A DNA stretch of 44,091 bases from an uncultured bacterium (GTDB taxonomy: Bacteria > Verrucomicrobiota > Verrucomicrobiia > CAIQCK01). Each line of letters begins with the position of its first letter. Within the stretch, counting starts at the first letter, position 1. The stretch lies in the NCBI GenBank assembly GCA_903870275.1, contig CAIQCK010000003.1, positions 1 through 44,091 of the forward strand, given 5' to 3'. A program made the position numbers and the translations under genes. Of the stretch, positions 15,549-24,668 are shown in pieces. Below the pieces are notes generated by a model. The model saw only the letters and a program-made list of their open reading frames with translations, made no database searches and had not been told where the DNA came from.

Positions 15549-16781
15549 ATGAAAACGACCACGATAATTCTGAGTCTGCTGGCGGCCTGCGCGTTGCTGG
15601 CTGGCTGCTCAAAACCGGGCGAACCCGCAACCCACGATGCGCAGGCCAACGCCAAGCCGGCGTCGGGAAAGAAGATGTGCGCGGAGCACCATCTGCCGGA
15701 GGACGAATGCGGCATCTGCCACCCGGAACTCGCGGCAAAACTGAAACCGGGCGAGGGATCCAAAGTGCGTCTGCCGTCGGCGGACTCGGCGGCCCTCGTC
15801 GGCGTGGAAACCGCGCCGGCAGCGGTCGGAACGATTTCGGAAGGTGTCGAGTGTTACGCGGAAATCGCTTTTAACCAGAACAAGCTGGCTCAAATCGTGG
15901 CGCCGGTCGGCGGGATCATTCAGGAAGTGACGACGGATCTGGGCGTCCAGGTGGCGGAAAAGCAAACCGTGGCAAAACTCTGGTCGGCGACCATCGCCGA
16001 TGCGGTTTCCAAGGCCGTGTTGTCGCACCAGACGCTGGACCGCGAACGCAAGTTGCGGGCCGAGCGTGTCACATCGGAAAAGGACTTGCAGGAGGCCGAG
16101 GCCGCTCACCGGAGCGCATGCCAACAAGTCAGGACGCTGGGATTCGCGGAAGAGCAAATCGAAGCGATGGTTCACCATCCACTGGAAACGGTGTTCATGG
16201 AAGTGCGCGCGCCGTTCGCCGGTGAGATCGTCGAGCGCACGGCGGTGCGCGGGGCGCAGATCGAGGCGGGCAAGCCGCTATTCACACTGGCCGACCGCTC
16301 CACGATGTGGGCGATGCTGAACATTCCCGAATCGGCGCTGGCTCGCGTGCGCGTCGGCCAGACGGTCGAGTTGCGCGTGGACTCTGTGCCGGGCCAGACT
16401 TTTACCGGCAAACTGACGTGGATCGGCGCGGAAGTGGACGAACGCAGCCGGATGGCGCGGGCGCGCGCCGAGGTGCCGAATCCCGATGGCTTGCTCAGGG
16501 CGAAAATGTTCGCCCAAGCGCGCATCCTGGTCCGAAGTGCTGCGGGCGCGGTGGTGGTGCCGTCCGCGGCCATCTACGCGCTGGGAGGCAAACCGTTTGT
16601 ATTCGTCAAACTGGCCGATGACCTGTTCGAAGCGCGGGCGGTCAGCATGGGCATCAAGTTTGACGGGCGTCTGGAAGTGCTCGCCGGCTTGAAACCGCAG
16701 GAAATCGTCGTGGTCAACCATGGTTTTGCAATCAAGTCGCAGTGGCTCAGTTCGCGCATGGGTGCGGGCTGCGCGGATTAA
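15549..16781 (+). CDS. CzcB/CusB-type periplasmic adaptor of a metal RND pump
   Basis: 410 aa lipoprotein. The signal MKTTTIILSLLAACALLAGC has a lipobox Cys at residue 20. Next comes a small metal-site-like segment, MCAEHHLPEDECGICHPEL (C44, H47, H48, C54, C57, H58), seen near the N-terminus of some CzcB-type adaptors. The rest is a membrane-fusion-protein body: a barrel-sandwich lipoyl-like half (LAQIVAPVGGIIQEVTTDLG), an alpha hairpin (about residues 150-200), the second lipoyl half (EVRAPFAGEIVERTAVRGAQIEAGKPLFTLAD), a beta barrel and a membrane-proximal domain. MKTTT at 15549 is preferred over the in-frame ATG at 15525 because it gives a regular lipoprotein signal and has AAGGAA upstream. 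Confidence 0.9.
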   Translation: MKTTTIILSLLAACALLAGCSKPGEPATHDAQANAKPASGKKMCAEHHLPEDECGICHPELAAKLKPGEGSKVRLPSADSAALVGVETAPAAVGTISEGVECYAEIAFNQNKLAQIVAPVGGIIQEVTTDLGVQVAEKQTVAKLWSATIADAVSKAVLSHQTLDRERKLRAERVTSEKDLQEAEAAHRSACQQVRTLGFAEEQIEAMVHHPLETVFMEVRAPFAGEIVERTAVRGAQIEAGKPLFTLADRSTMWAMLNIPESALARVRVGQTVELRVDSVPGQTFTGKLTWIGAEVDERSRMARARAEVPNPDGLLRAKMFAQARILVRSAAGAVVVPSAAIYALGGKPFVFVKLADDLFEARAVSMGIKFDGRLEVLAGLKPQEIVVVNHGFAIKSQWLSSRMGAGCAD

Positions 16782-16817
16782 CCGGCCGTCGTTTCCACCC
16801 GCCAAAGGATTTCTCCC

Positions 16818-19800
16818 ATGTTGAACTGGATCATCCAAATTTCGCTAAAGAACCGGCTGCTGGTCTGCGCACTGGCCACGGCGCTCGTTCTCATCGGCGG
16901 GCGCTCGTTGATGCTGCTGCCGATTGATGCGTTTCCCGACACGACGCCGGTGCAAGTGCAGATCAATACCAGCGTGCCGGCGCTCAGCCCGCAAGAGGCC
17001 GAGCAGCAAGTCACTATTCCGGTCGAACTCGCGATCAGCGGACTGCCGGGACTGACAAACGTCCGCTCCATTTCCAAGTTCGGCCTGTCGCAAGTCGTGG
17101 CGACTTTCGACGATGCAACGAGCATCTTCCGCGCCCGGCAGCTTGTCACGGAGCGGCTGCAAACGGTGAAACTGCCGGCCGGCATCGAACGTCCGCAACT
17201 CGGCCCGATTGCCACAGGCTTGGGCGAGATCTTTCATTATGCGGTCCGCTCGACCGATCCCAAGCGCACGTTGACCGATCTGCGCGAGTGGCAGGATTGG
17301 GTCATCAAGCCGCAGTTGCGCAAAGTGCCCGGCGTCGCCGAAATCAACACTTGGGGCGGGTTCGAGAAACAATACCACGTCGTGACCGAACCGCAGCGGC
17401 TGATCAAACACGGGCTGACGCTCGAACAACTCTTCGAGGCGCTGGAGGCCAGCAACCAGAACGTCGGCGGCGGGCTGATCACACGCAGCGGCGAATCGTT
17501 GATGGTTCAAGGCATCGGGTTGACGGCAAACACCGAAGAAATCGGCAACATCGTCATCGCCGCTCACGACGGCGTGCCGGTGCGTGTGTGCGACGTGGCA
17601 ACCGTGCAGGTGGACCATGAAATCCGCCGAGGCGCGGTGACGGGCGCCGGCAAAGGCGAGATTGTGCTCGGCCTCGGTTTCATGCTGATGGGCGAAAACA
17701 GCCATGTCGTGACGCGCGCATTGAAGCAGGCGCTTGCCGAAGTGCAAAAGACGCTGCCGAAAGACATCGTCGTCGAAGTGCTCTACGACCGCACCGAATT
17801 GGTGGACAACGTCATCCGCACGGTCGAGGAAAACCTCCTGGCGGGCGCGTTGCTGGTGGTCGTAGTGCTCTTCGCGTTCCTCGGCAATCTCCGGGCGGGG
17901 TTGATCATGGCGGCGGCGATCCCGCTCTCGATGCTGTTCGCGGTGGACTTGATGTTGCGCGCGGGCATCTCCGCGAGCCTGCTGAGCCTGGGCGCGATTG
18001 ACTTCGGGCTGCTGGTCAACGGTGCGGTGATCCTGGTGGAAAACGCCATCCGATGCCTGAGCGAGCGGCAACGGCAATTGGGCCGCGCGCTGACGGAGGA
18101 CGAGCGCCGCGAGACGATGACCAACGCCTCGCTGGAGGTGGCGCGACCGGTCGCGTTCGGCGTCGCCATTGTTCTCGTCGTGTTCCTGCCCATCCTCACC
18201 CTCGAAGGCATCGAGGGCAAATTGTTCCGGCCGATGGCGCTGACGATGATTTTCGCATTGCTTGGCTCGCTCATCCTTTCGCTGACCCTGATGCCTGTGC
18301 TGGCCAACTTGTTTCTGACCCGGCAGGTGAACGAAAAGGAACCATGGCTGGTCCGGCTGGCGCATCGGCTCTACGCGCCCGTGCTGGCCTACGCGATGCG
18401 ATTTCGCAAGACGATGATTCTCGGCGCGTTCGCGCTGCTGGCGGTCACGCTGCTGCTGGCGTCGCGCATGGGCGGCGAGTTTCTGCCAAAACTCGGCGAG
18501 GGTGCCATCGTCGGCACGACGGTGCGGGTGGCGGGTGTTTCCGTCGAGGAGGCCGTGGCCGTCAACGACCGCATCGAAAAACTCTTGCTGGCGGAATTCA
18601 AGGACGAGATTGAGAACATCTGGACGCGGCTCGGCACCGCCGAGGTCGCCACCGACCCGATGGGCATCGAGCTGTCGGATTTCTTCCTGGCGCTAAAGCC
18701 GCGCAAACAATGGAAGAAGGCTCACACCCAAGCCGAACTTGTAGAGCAGATGCAAAAGTTGTTTGTCAAAATCCCCGGCCTGCGCGTCGCCTTCAGCCAG
18801 CCAATCGAGATGCGCATGAACGAAATGATCGCCGGCGTCCGGGGCGACGTCGCCATCAAGATTTACGGTGACGATCTGGACACGTTGCTGCGGCTTTCCG
18901 ACGAGGTGCAGAAGGTTCTCGGCGAAATTCGCGGCCGGGGCGAGGTCACCGGCGAACAACTCACCGGCCAGCCGGTTTTGCAGGTGAAAGTGGATCCGCA
19001 GGCCATCGCCCGTTTCGGTGTGCCGACGCGCAACGTCCTCAACGTCATCGAGTGCGTCGGCACCAAACGCGTCGGCGAAATCCGCGAGGGACAGAGGCGC
19101 TTCCCGCTCGTGGTGCGGCTGCCGGATCGCCAACGCAGCGACCCCGATGCGCTGGCCGCCACGCTCATTCCCACCGCGACCGGTTCTGTGCTGCCGCTCA
19201 ACCGGGTCGCAAAGGTGGTCGAGACCGAAGGTCCGGCGACAATCAATCGCGAATGGGGCAAGCGGCGCATCACAGTGCAATGCAACGTCCGCGACCGGGA
19301 CGTGGCAACGTTTGTGGACGAGGCTCGGGCGAAAATCGGCGCAGGCGTCAAACTTCCGGAAGGCTACTCGATCGAATGGGGCGGCCAGTTCGAGAACATG
19401 CAGCGCGCCAATCGCCGTTTGATGTTCATCGTGCCGATGGCGATGGGGCTGATCTTCGTGCTGCTTTACTTCAGCCTCGGCTCGTTGCGCGACGTGCTGA
19501 TCGTGGCGACCGGCATCCCGCTGGGCGCCGTGGGCGGCGTGGCGGCATTGTGGCTGCGCGGGATGCCGTTCACCGTCAGTTCCGGCATCGGCTTCATCGC
19601 GCTTAGCGGTGTCGCCATCTTGAACGGCTTGGTCTTGGTGGAGTTCATCAAAGAGAAACTGCAAGCCGGCGTGCCGCTGGAAGTCGCCGTGCGCGAAGGC
19701 TGCCTGGTGCGCTTGCGCCCCGTGCTGATGGGTGCGCTGGTGGCCGCGTTGGGTTTCGTGCCGATGGCCATCAACGTTGGCGTCGGCGGTGAAGTCCAAC

Positions 19801-19913
19801 GACCTCTGGCGACTGTCGTCATCGGCGGCGTCGTCACCAACACGGTGCTGACGTTGCTCGTGCTGCCAGTGCTCTACGTGATCGCGGGCCGGCTGCGTCG
19901 CAAGACGCCCTGA
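16818..19913 (+). CDS. CzcA/CusA-type heavy-metal efflux RND permease
   Basis: 1031 aa, full length for the HME-RND family, with twelve expected transmembrane helices and two large periplasmic loops. It starts MLNWIIQISLKNRLLVCALA and shows the family blocks DAFPDTTPVQVQINTSVPALSPQEAEQQV, MRMNEMIAGVRGDVAIKIYGDD and GFIALSGVAILNGLVLVEFI. It exports divalent cations with energy from the proton gradient. In helix 4 the proton-relay triad of CzcA (D402, D408, E415) aligns with D395, N401 and E408 here, reading AIDFGLLVNGAVILVEN, so the middle Asp is Asn. The metal cannot be named. It is the last gene of the efflux set; no regulator gene is adjacent. Confidence 0.93.
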   Translation: MLNWIIQISLKNRLLVCALATALVLIGGRSLMLLPIDAFPDTTPVQVQINTSVPALSPQEAEQQVTIPVELAISGLPGLTNVRSISKFGLSQVVATFDDATSIFRARQLVTERLQTVKLPAGIERPQLGPIATGLGEIFHYAVRSTDPKRTLTDLREWQDWVIKPQLRKVPGVAEINTWGGFEKQYHVVTEPQRLIKHGLTLEQLFEALEASNQNVGGGLITRSGESLMVQGIGLTANTEEIGNIVIAAHDGVPVRVCDVATVQVDHEIRRGAVTGAGKGEIVLGLGFMLMGENSHVVTRALKQALAEVQKTLPKDIVVEVLYDRTELVDNVIRTVEENLLAGALLVVVVLFAFLGNLRAGLIMAAAIPLSMLFAVDLMLRAGISASLLSLGAIDFGLLVNGAVILVENAIRCLSERQRQLGRALTEDERRETMTNASLEVARPVAFGVAIVLVVFLPILTLEGIEGKLFRPMALTMIFALLGSLILSLTLMPVLANLFLTRQVNEKEPWLVRLAHRLYAPVLAYAMRFRKTMILGAFALLAVTLLLASRMGGEFLPKLGEGAIVGTTVRVAGVSVEEAVAVNDRIEKLLLAEFKDEIENIWTRLGTAEVATDPMGIELSDFFLALKPRKQWKKAHTQAELVEQMQKLFVKIPGLRVAFSQPIEMRMNEMIAGVRGDVAIKIYGDDLDTLLRLSDEVQKVLGEIRGRGEVTGEQLTGQPVLQVKVDPQAIARFGVPTRNVLNVIECVGTKRVGEIREGQRRFPLVVRLPDRQRSDPDALAATLIPTATGSVLPLNRVAKVVETEGPATINREWGKRRITVQCNVRDRDVATFVDEARAKIGAGVKLPEGYSIEWGGQFENMQRANRRLMFIVPMAMGLIFVLLYFSLGSLRDVLIVATGIPLGAVGGVAALWLRGMPFTVSSGIGFIALSGVAILNGLVLVEFIKEKLQAGVPLEVAVREGCLVRLRPVLMGALVAALGFVPMAINVGVGGEVQRPLATVVIGGVVTNTVLTLLVLPVLYVIAGRLRRKTP

Positions 19914-20013
19914 TGCAGTTTATTGAGGCGGTTTGCCTTTGCCCGCCGTCGTGATAGACTTTGTTTGCCACGGCAATGGCCGAGAGAATCCGTGGGGTGA
20001 GTGAATAACGCAG

Positions 20014-21354
20014 ATGGATTCGGAAAACAGAGCTTTCCAGCCACCGCAGGACGCCCATGACGTTCCCGCCAGCGAGCTTGCGCCTGCGCCGCGAAAGCCA
20101 ATCACGCGGCGCGATGTGATCCGCTACGGCGTGACCGGGGCCGCGTGCGCGGCCGGCGGCTACGCATTGGTCGGATATCTTGTGGACGCCGTGCGCGAAC
20201 TGACCGCCGAGGGTGTTTTCAAAGGCGACGCGCCAAGCGACGCGGTGTGGGAACTGTGGCGGCAACGCAGCTGGGCGCACGAGGGCTATCATTACCTCAA
20301 GCTCGGCCGGAATGTTCAGTGCAAGATATGCCCGAATAACTGCCTGATGGAGCCGGGCGACCGCAGCCATTGCCGCAACAAAATCAACCGCGACGGCACG
20401 CTCTACTCGCTGGCGTTTGCCAATCCGTGCGCGTTTCACGTGGACCCGGTCGAGAAGAAGCCGTTGTTCCATTTCTTCCCCGGCAGCCAGTCGTTTTCCA
20501 TTGCCACCGCCGGCTGCGTGTTCCGCTGCCTGAACTGCCAGAACTGGGAGATTTCGCAGAAGAAGCCGGAGGAAACCAAGGACCCGCGCGGCCCGGAGCT
20601 GCGGCTGCGGCCGCCCATCACGGGAGGGATCAGCGCGCAGGACGTGGCGCGGTTGAGCATGTTCCCGGAGGACGTGGTCGCGCTGGCCGAGTGGACCAAG
20701 AGCGCCTCCATCTCCTACACCTATTCCGAGCCAACGGCGTATTACGAATACACCTACGACACCTGCAAGCTTGCCCGCGAGCGGAAGATGAAGAACATCC
20801 TCGTCACCTGCGGTTCGATGGAGGAGCCGCCGATGCGCGACCTCGGCAAGTATCTCGATGCCGCGCACGTGGACTTGAAGGGATTCAGCGAGGCCATCTA
20901 CTGGAAACTCAACACCGGCAAGCTCCAGCCGGTTCTCAAGACGCTCAAGACCCTCCAGAGCATGGGCGTCTGGTTCGAGATCATCAACCTCGTCGTTCCC
21001 ACCTACACCGACAACCCGGACATGATCCGCCGCATGTGCGACTGGCTCGTGGCCAACATCGGCCCCGACCATCCGATCCATTTTTCGCGGTTCCACCCGC
21101 AGCACAAACTCCAGACGCTCCCACCAACGCCGGTGGAAATCCTGCTGCAAGCGCAGTCACTCGCGCGCTCGGCCGGCCTGCGCTACGCCTACGTCGGCAA
21201 CGTGCCCGGCCTGCCCGACGCGGAAACCACGTTCTGCCCCAATTGCAAACGCGCCATCATCAGTCGCGACGTCTTCGCCATCACCGGCTATGATCTCGAC
21301 GCCGCCGGCAAGTGCAGGTTCTGCCAGACGCAGATCGCCGGCGTCTGGTCGTAG
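20014..21354 (+). CDS. AmrS-like radical SAM protein with a Tat-type N-terminus
   Basis: 446 aa. It resembles the AmmeMemoRadiSam system radical SAM enzymes (AmrS, related to pyruvate-formate-lyase activating enzymes). The radical SAM cluster motif is GCVFRCLNCQNWE near residues 168-175. An N-terminal CKICPNNC segment (about 106-113), and FCPNC with CRFC near the C-terminus, give extra Cys sites. The first 50 residues carry TRRDVIRYGVTGAACAAGGYALVGYL, a twin-arginine motif followed by a hydrophobic stretch, unusual for an oxygen-sensitive SAM enzyme. AmmA and Memo partners are not in the window. It stands alone between the efflux operon and convergent thuA. Confidence 0.85.
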   Translation: MDSENRAFQPPQDAHDVPASELAPAPRKPITRRDVIRYGVTGAACAAGGYALVGYLVDAVRELTAEGVFKGDAPSDAVWELWRQRSWAHEGYHYLKLGRNVQCKICPNNCLMEPGDRSHCRNKINRDGTLYSLAFANPCAFHVDPVEKKPLFHFFPGSQSFSIATAGCVFRCLNCQNWEISQKKPEETKDPRGPELRLRPPITGGISAQDVARLSMFPEDVVALAEWTKSASISYTYSEPTAYYEYTYDTCKLARERKMKNILVTCGSMEEPPMRDLGKYLDAAHVDLKGFSEAIYWKLNTGKLQPVLKTLKTLQSMGVWFEIINLVVPTYTDNPDMIRRMCDWLVANIGPDHPIHFSRFHPQHKLQTLPPTPVEILLQAQSLARSAGLRYAYVGNVPGLPDAETTFCPNCKRAIISRDVFAITGYDLDAAGKCRFCQTQIAGVWS

Positions 21355-21375
21355 CTTCCTCCCGCCGCCCTGCCG

Positions 21376-22155
21376 CTACTTTCCTGCCGTCCAACTAATG
21401 GCTTGCGCCACAAGCTGGCGGTAGTTCGGGTTCTCATAGGCGGTATGGTCGTGGCCGAGCTGAAGATAGACAACGCGGGCCTTGCCATAGGTGTGCGTCC
21501 AACCCAAGGTGGGGGAATTCAGCGGCTGGTCCGTGGTCAACAGTGGTTTCACGTCCGGGCGGACGTCGTAGCCTTTGTAGCTCTCGTCGAGGATGTCAAA
21601 GTCCTTCAGCCCGCGCGCAACCGGATGGTTCGGGTCGGCGATGCAAATCTTCATGTCCACGCCGTGCTTCCACAGGCAGCGCGCCTTCTCGACACCGTTG
21701 ATGACGGTGGGCTTGAGGTAGTAGCGCGCGCCGGCAATCTTCGGATACTCCTCCCAATCCTGATAGTTGGCGATGGCGTGGTGCAACACCACCAGTCCCT
21801 TGCCGTTGTTGAGCAGGGCGACGAAATCCGCCTTCGCCTCGTCGGTGATCTTCTGCCAAAAATCGTAGAGCACAATGACATCATACGACTTCGCGGCGTC
21901 GGGCCTGAGTTTGGCCGCCACAGGATCGGTTGCGGGTGCATTTTTGTCCTTGGGATCGGGATGCTCCACCGCCTCGAATGTGATTCCCGGATTGTCCTCA
22001 AACAGCTTGAAGAACTGTGGCCGTTCAAAAGCATGTCCGCCTGTCACCAACAGCACGCGGATTTTGCCAGGCGCGGCTTTTTCATCCGCCGTGAGTTGAG
22101 GCGTCATCCACGCCGCCAGCAACAACGCCACAAGAATCCAGAAGGTCTTTTTCAT
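21376..22155 (-). CDS. Secreted ThuA-domain protein
   Basis: 259 aa with a signal peptide (MKKTFWILVALLLAAWMTPQLTA). The body shows a class I glutamine-amidotransferase-like fold of the ThuA type: IRVLLVTGGHAFERPQFFKLFE, DVIVLYDFW, GKGLVVLHHAIANYQDW and, near the end, ARVVYLQLGHDHTAYENPNYRQLV. Such domains are abundant in Verrucomicrobia and Planctomycetes and tied to sugar metabolism, although the reaction is unknown for most. It lies 54 bp downstream of the metallophosphoesterase gene on the same strand, so the two may be co-transcribed. AGGA stands about 10 nt before the ATG. Confidence 0.88.
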   Translation of the reverse strand: MKKTFWILVALLLAAWMTPQLTADEKAAPGKIRVLLVTGGHAFERPQFFKLFEDNPGITFEAVEHPDPKDKNAPATDPVAAKLRPDAAKSYDVIVLYDFWQKITDEAKADFVALLNNGKGLVVLHHAIANYQDWEEYPKIAGARYYLKPTVINGVEKARCLWKHGVDMKICIADPNHPVARGLKDFDILDESYKGYDVRPDVKPLLTTDQPLNSPTLGWTHTYGKARVVYLQLGHDHTAYENPNYRQLVAQAISWTAGK

Positions 22156-22209
22156 AGTCGCTTTCCTCTCCGCAGTGCCGCCGAGTCTTGCACGCTTCCG
22201 CCCGCGCGG

Positions 22210-24606
22210 TCAACGCTTGCACACCAGCGTCGGCAGGTTGCCGACATTCAACTTATTGTCAGCCGGCAACAGCCGCGTCACGCTTGTGGCGAGGTCAATC
22301 ACCGTCGCGCCAGCGCGCTGACTGCCGAGTGAGACCCTCACCGGATTGCCATCGGTCCAGAGCGCCTCGACGAAACGCGGCCCGGCCTCGAACCGCAACC
22401 AGTGCAGCTGCTCGTGCGAATCCATCGTCCGCTTCATCTGCTCGCCCATCGTGGTCACAAGCGCTTGCAGCGCGCGGAACGACGGCGTCGGATCGCAGTT
22501 GCGGTCCAGCAGCGTGCCAGAGTCGGCGGCGGCTGCGGGCAGCACGTTGACAATGACGCCGAGGCCGTAGGTGAGCAGGAACAACTGCGCTGCCTGCGCG
22601 GGCGCGGCGGGCGGGTTGACGATGTCGAACCAGAACACCGTCTTCGGTTGCTGCGCGCGGATATGTTCGATCTGCCGTGCGACTTCGCGGCCGGTCTTGC
22701 CCTGGCCGTCGAGCGCGACCGAGACCCAGATCGCACCGGTCGCCACCGCATCGGCGATCTTTTCCGGCGCCACCGGGCCGATCATCAAGTGCGGCTTGAT
22801 GCCGCCGGCTGCGAGCGCGGCGGTGAAAATCTCCGCGTTCGGCGTCTCCACCAGTGCCGCCAGCCGACCGACGGTGCGCATGACGTCCTTCACGATGCTC
22901 GGCTCCGGCGGCAAGCTCATTACCGGCCGTTGGCCGAGCCGCCGCGCCGCCGCCAGCGCGCGAACGTAATCCTCCGTGTTGATCGCGCCGACCAGCCGCA
23001 CGTAACGCACGCCGAGGTCGGCCGCTTCGAGCAGCGGGCTGTCGAGCCGCGTCGGCACGCCGTCGCCGGCGCTCGACGAAGCGTGCACGACGGCCGGACG
23101 GAGTTGTTGCTGCCCGTCAAAAACCTCGAATTCCATCAGTTGGAAACAATACTTCCCCGCCTTGCCGCCGCCGGAGAGACGCGCGGCGGCAACCGCGATC
23201 GCCAGTGTCTTCTGCGGCGCGAAGCTCACCGTCAACGGCGCGTTCGCTTCCGGCTTGAAACCGGAGAACTGTTTCAGCGTCGTCCACGTCTTGCCATCCT
23301 CCGTCGCCTGCACGACGAAGTCGGTCGGGAAGTTTTGCGCGACGCCATGGCCGTCAAACCGCGGCCACAGCACGACGCGATCCACCGCGGTCGCTTCGGC
23401 GAACGTCAGGCGGATCCATTCCTGGGTCTCCGGCTTGTCGGCGTTGGCGCTGCTCCAACCGCTGCGTTCCACCTCCGCCGCCGGCCGCGATCCGCTCAGG
23501 CGTTTGCCGTCCGCCACCAGTTCCGGCGCCCAGCGCGGCACGGCAACGCGCGGCGCGGCCAGCATCGTCGCGAGATGACAACCGGCGCTTTCCGCCGACT
23601 GCCGCGCCACCAGCAGACTCGCGTCGGCAGGCTGTTCCGCCGTGCGCAGGCGGAAGCGGTTCACGATCAGATCGTCCTCGTAGACGCGCACCAGCAGCCA
23701 GCCAAGCTTGGACGGTTCGGTGCTGATCGGCCCGAGACCGGGATAAAAACCGTAGGAAACCGCGAACGACGTGGACGGCGCGGTCAGCAGCAACGCCTCG
23801 CTCCATGCGTTCACGATCGGCTGGTGCGCGTGGCCCGTGAACACCGCGCGCACCTTGTATTGGCGGACCAGTTCCAACAACTGCCCGCGCACCGGCTCGT
23901 CAATGAGATGATAGTTGCCCGGGCCGGGATCGCCTTGCCGGCACCAGAACAGCGGCATGTGGAAACCCAGAACTATCTTCGATCCCTTGGCGCCTTCGAG
24001 GTCGCCGCGCAGCCGGTCCCACTGCGCGCGTTCGGCGGGCAGGCCGGTGTTGAACAACAAACAGTTCAGCAGGATCACGCGGCAGCCGGCGCGGTCCACG
24101 ACGTGGTAGTCGCTCTTGAACTGCTGCCGGAAAGCATCGAGCCACTCCTGCCGGACACGGCTGATCGCGACCGCCGGCGCAGTGAGCGACGGCTTCTGGC
24201 CCACGTCGTGATTGCCTGGCACGGCGTAGATCGGCGTGCGCGACGCGGCAATCTGCTCGCGCGCCAGCTTCACCGCGGCGGACCACTGCGGGCTGGACGG
24301 GAAATGGTTGAGGACATCGCCAAGGTGGATGATGAAATCCACGCCGGCCGCCTGCACTTCGGCGAGCGTCTGCTTCGCCAGCTTGGTGTAAATATGTTCG
24401 CCCTGTCCGTCGGCGGAAACGGCGAAGTGCGTGTCGGTGACGACGGCAAACGTCGCCAGCGGCGGGCGCACAAACGCCATGTCCAGCGCGCGGCGGACGG
24501 GCGCGGCGGTTTCCGCGGCGCGGCCAACCCACGGCAGGCCGGCCAGCGACGCGGCGACAACGGAACTGCGTTGGACAAACTCACGGCGGTTGATGGAAGT
24601 GTTCAT
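22210..24606 (-). CDS. Tat-exported metallophosphoesterase with a discoidin-like domain
   Basis: 798 aa from the preferred start at 24606; the frame stays open 23 codons upstream, but the Tat signal begins here (NRREFVQRSSVVAASLAGLPWVGRA). A calcineurin-like phosphoesterase domain follows with all four metal blocks: VTDTHFA, HLGDVLNH, PGNHD and GHAH. From about residue 370 there is a carbohydrate-binding F5/8 type C-like domain (EWIRLTFAEATAVDRVVLWP, TDFVVQATEDGKTWTTLKQF). The C-terminal 300 residues look like a TIM-barrel or glycosidase-like region without obvious catalytic motifs. Tat export fits folding with metals in the cytoplasm. The substrate is unknown. It is divergent from ubiE across 62 bp. 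Confidence 0.84.
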   Translation of the reverse strand: MNTSINRREFVQRSSVVAASLAGLPWVGRAAETAAPVRRALDMAFVRPPLATFAVVTDTHFAVSADGQGEHIYTKLAKQTLAEVQAAGVDFIIHLGDVLNHFPSSPQWSAAVKLAREQIAASRTPIYAVPGNHDVGQKPSLTAPAVAISRVRQEWLDAFRQQFKSDYHVVDRAGCRVILLNCLLFNTGLPAERAQWDRLRGDLEGAKGSKIVLGFHMPLFWCRQGDPGPGNYHLIDEPVRGQLLELVRQYKVRAVFTGHAHQPIVNAWSEALLLTAPSTSFAVSYGFYPGLGPISTEPSKLGWLLVRVYEDDLIVNRFRLRTAEQPADASLLVARQSAESAGCHLATMLAAPRVAVPRWAPELVADGKRLSGSRPAAEVERSGWSSANADKPETQEWIRLTFAEATAVDRVVLWPRFDGHGVAQNFPTDFVVQATEDGKTWTTLKQFSGFKPEANAPLTVSFAPQKTLAIAVAAARLSGGGKAGKYCFQLMEFEVFDGQQQLRPAVVHASSSAGDGVPTRLDSPLLEAADLGVRYVRLVGAINTEDYVRALAAARRLGQRPVMSLPPEPSIVKDVMRTVGRLAALVETPNAEIFTAALAAGGIKPHLMIGPVAPEKIADAVATGAIWVSVALDGQGKTGREVARQIEHIRAQQPKTVFWFDIVNPPAAPAQAAQLFLLTYGLGVIVNVLPAAAADSGTLLDRNCDPTPSFRALQALVTTMGEQMKRTMDSHEQLHWLRFEAGPRFVEALWTDGNPVRVSLGSQRAGATVIDLATSVTRLLPADNKLNVGNLPTLVCKR

Positions 24607-24668
24607 GGCGAGAATAGCGTGGACATCGTATGCGCTTACACTAGATTGCATCTCAGATTTCGCCATCC

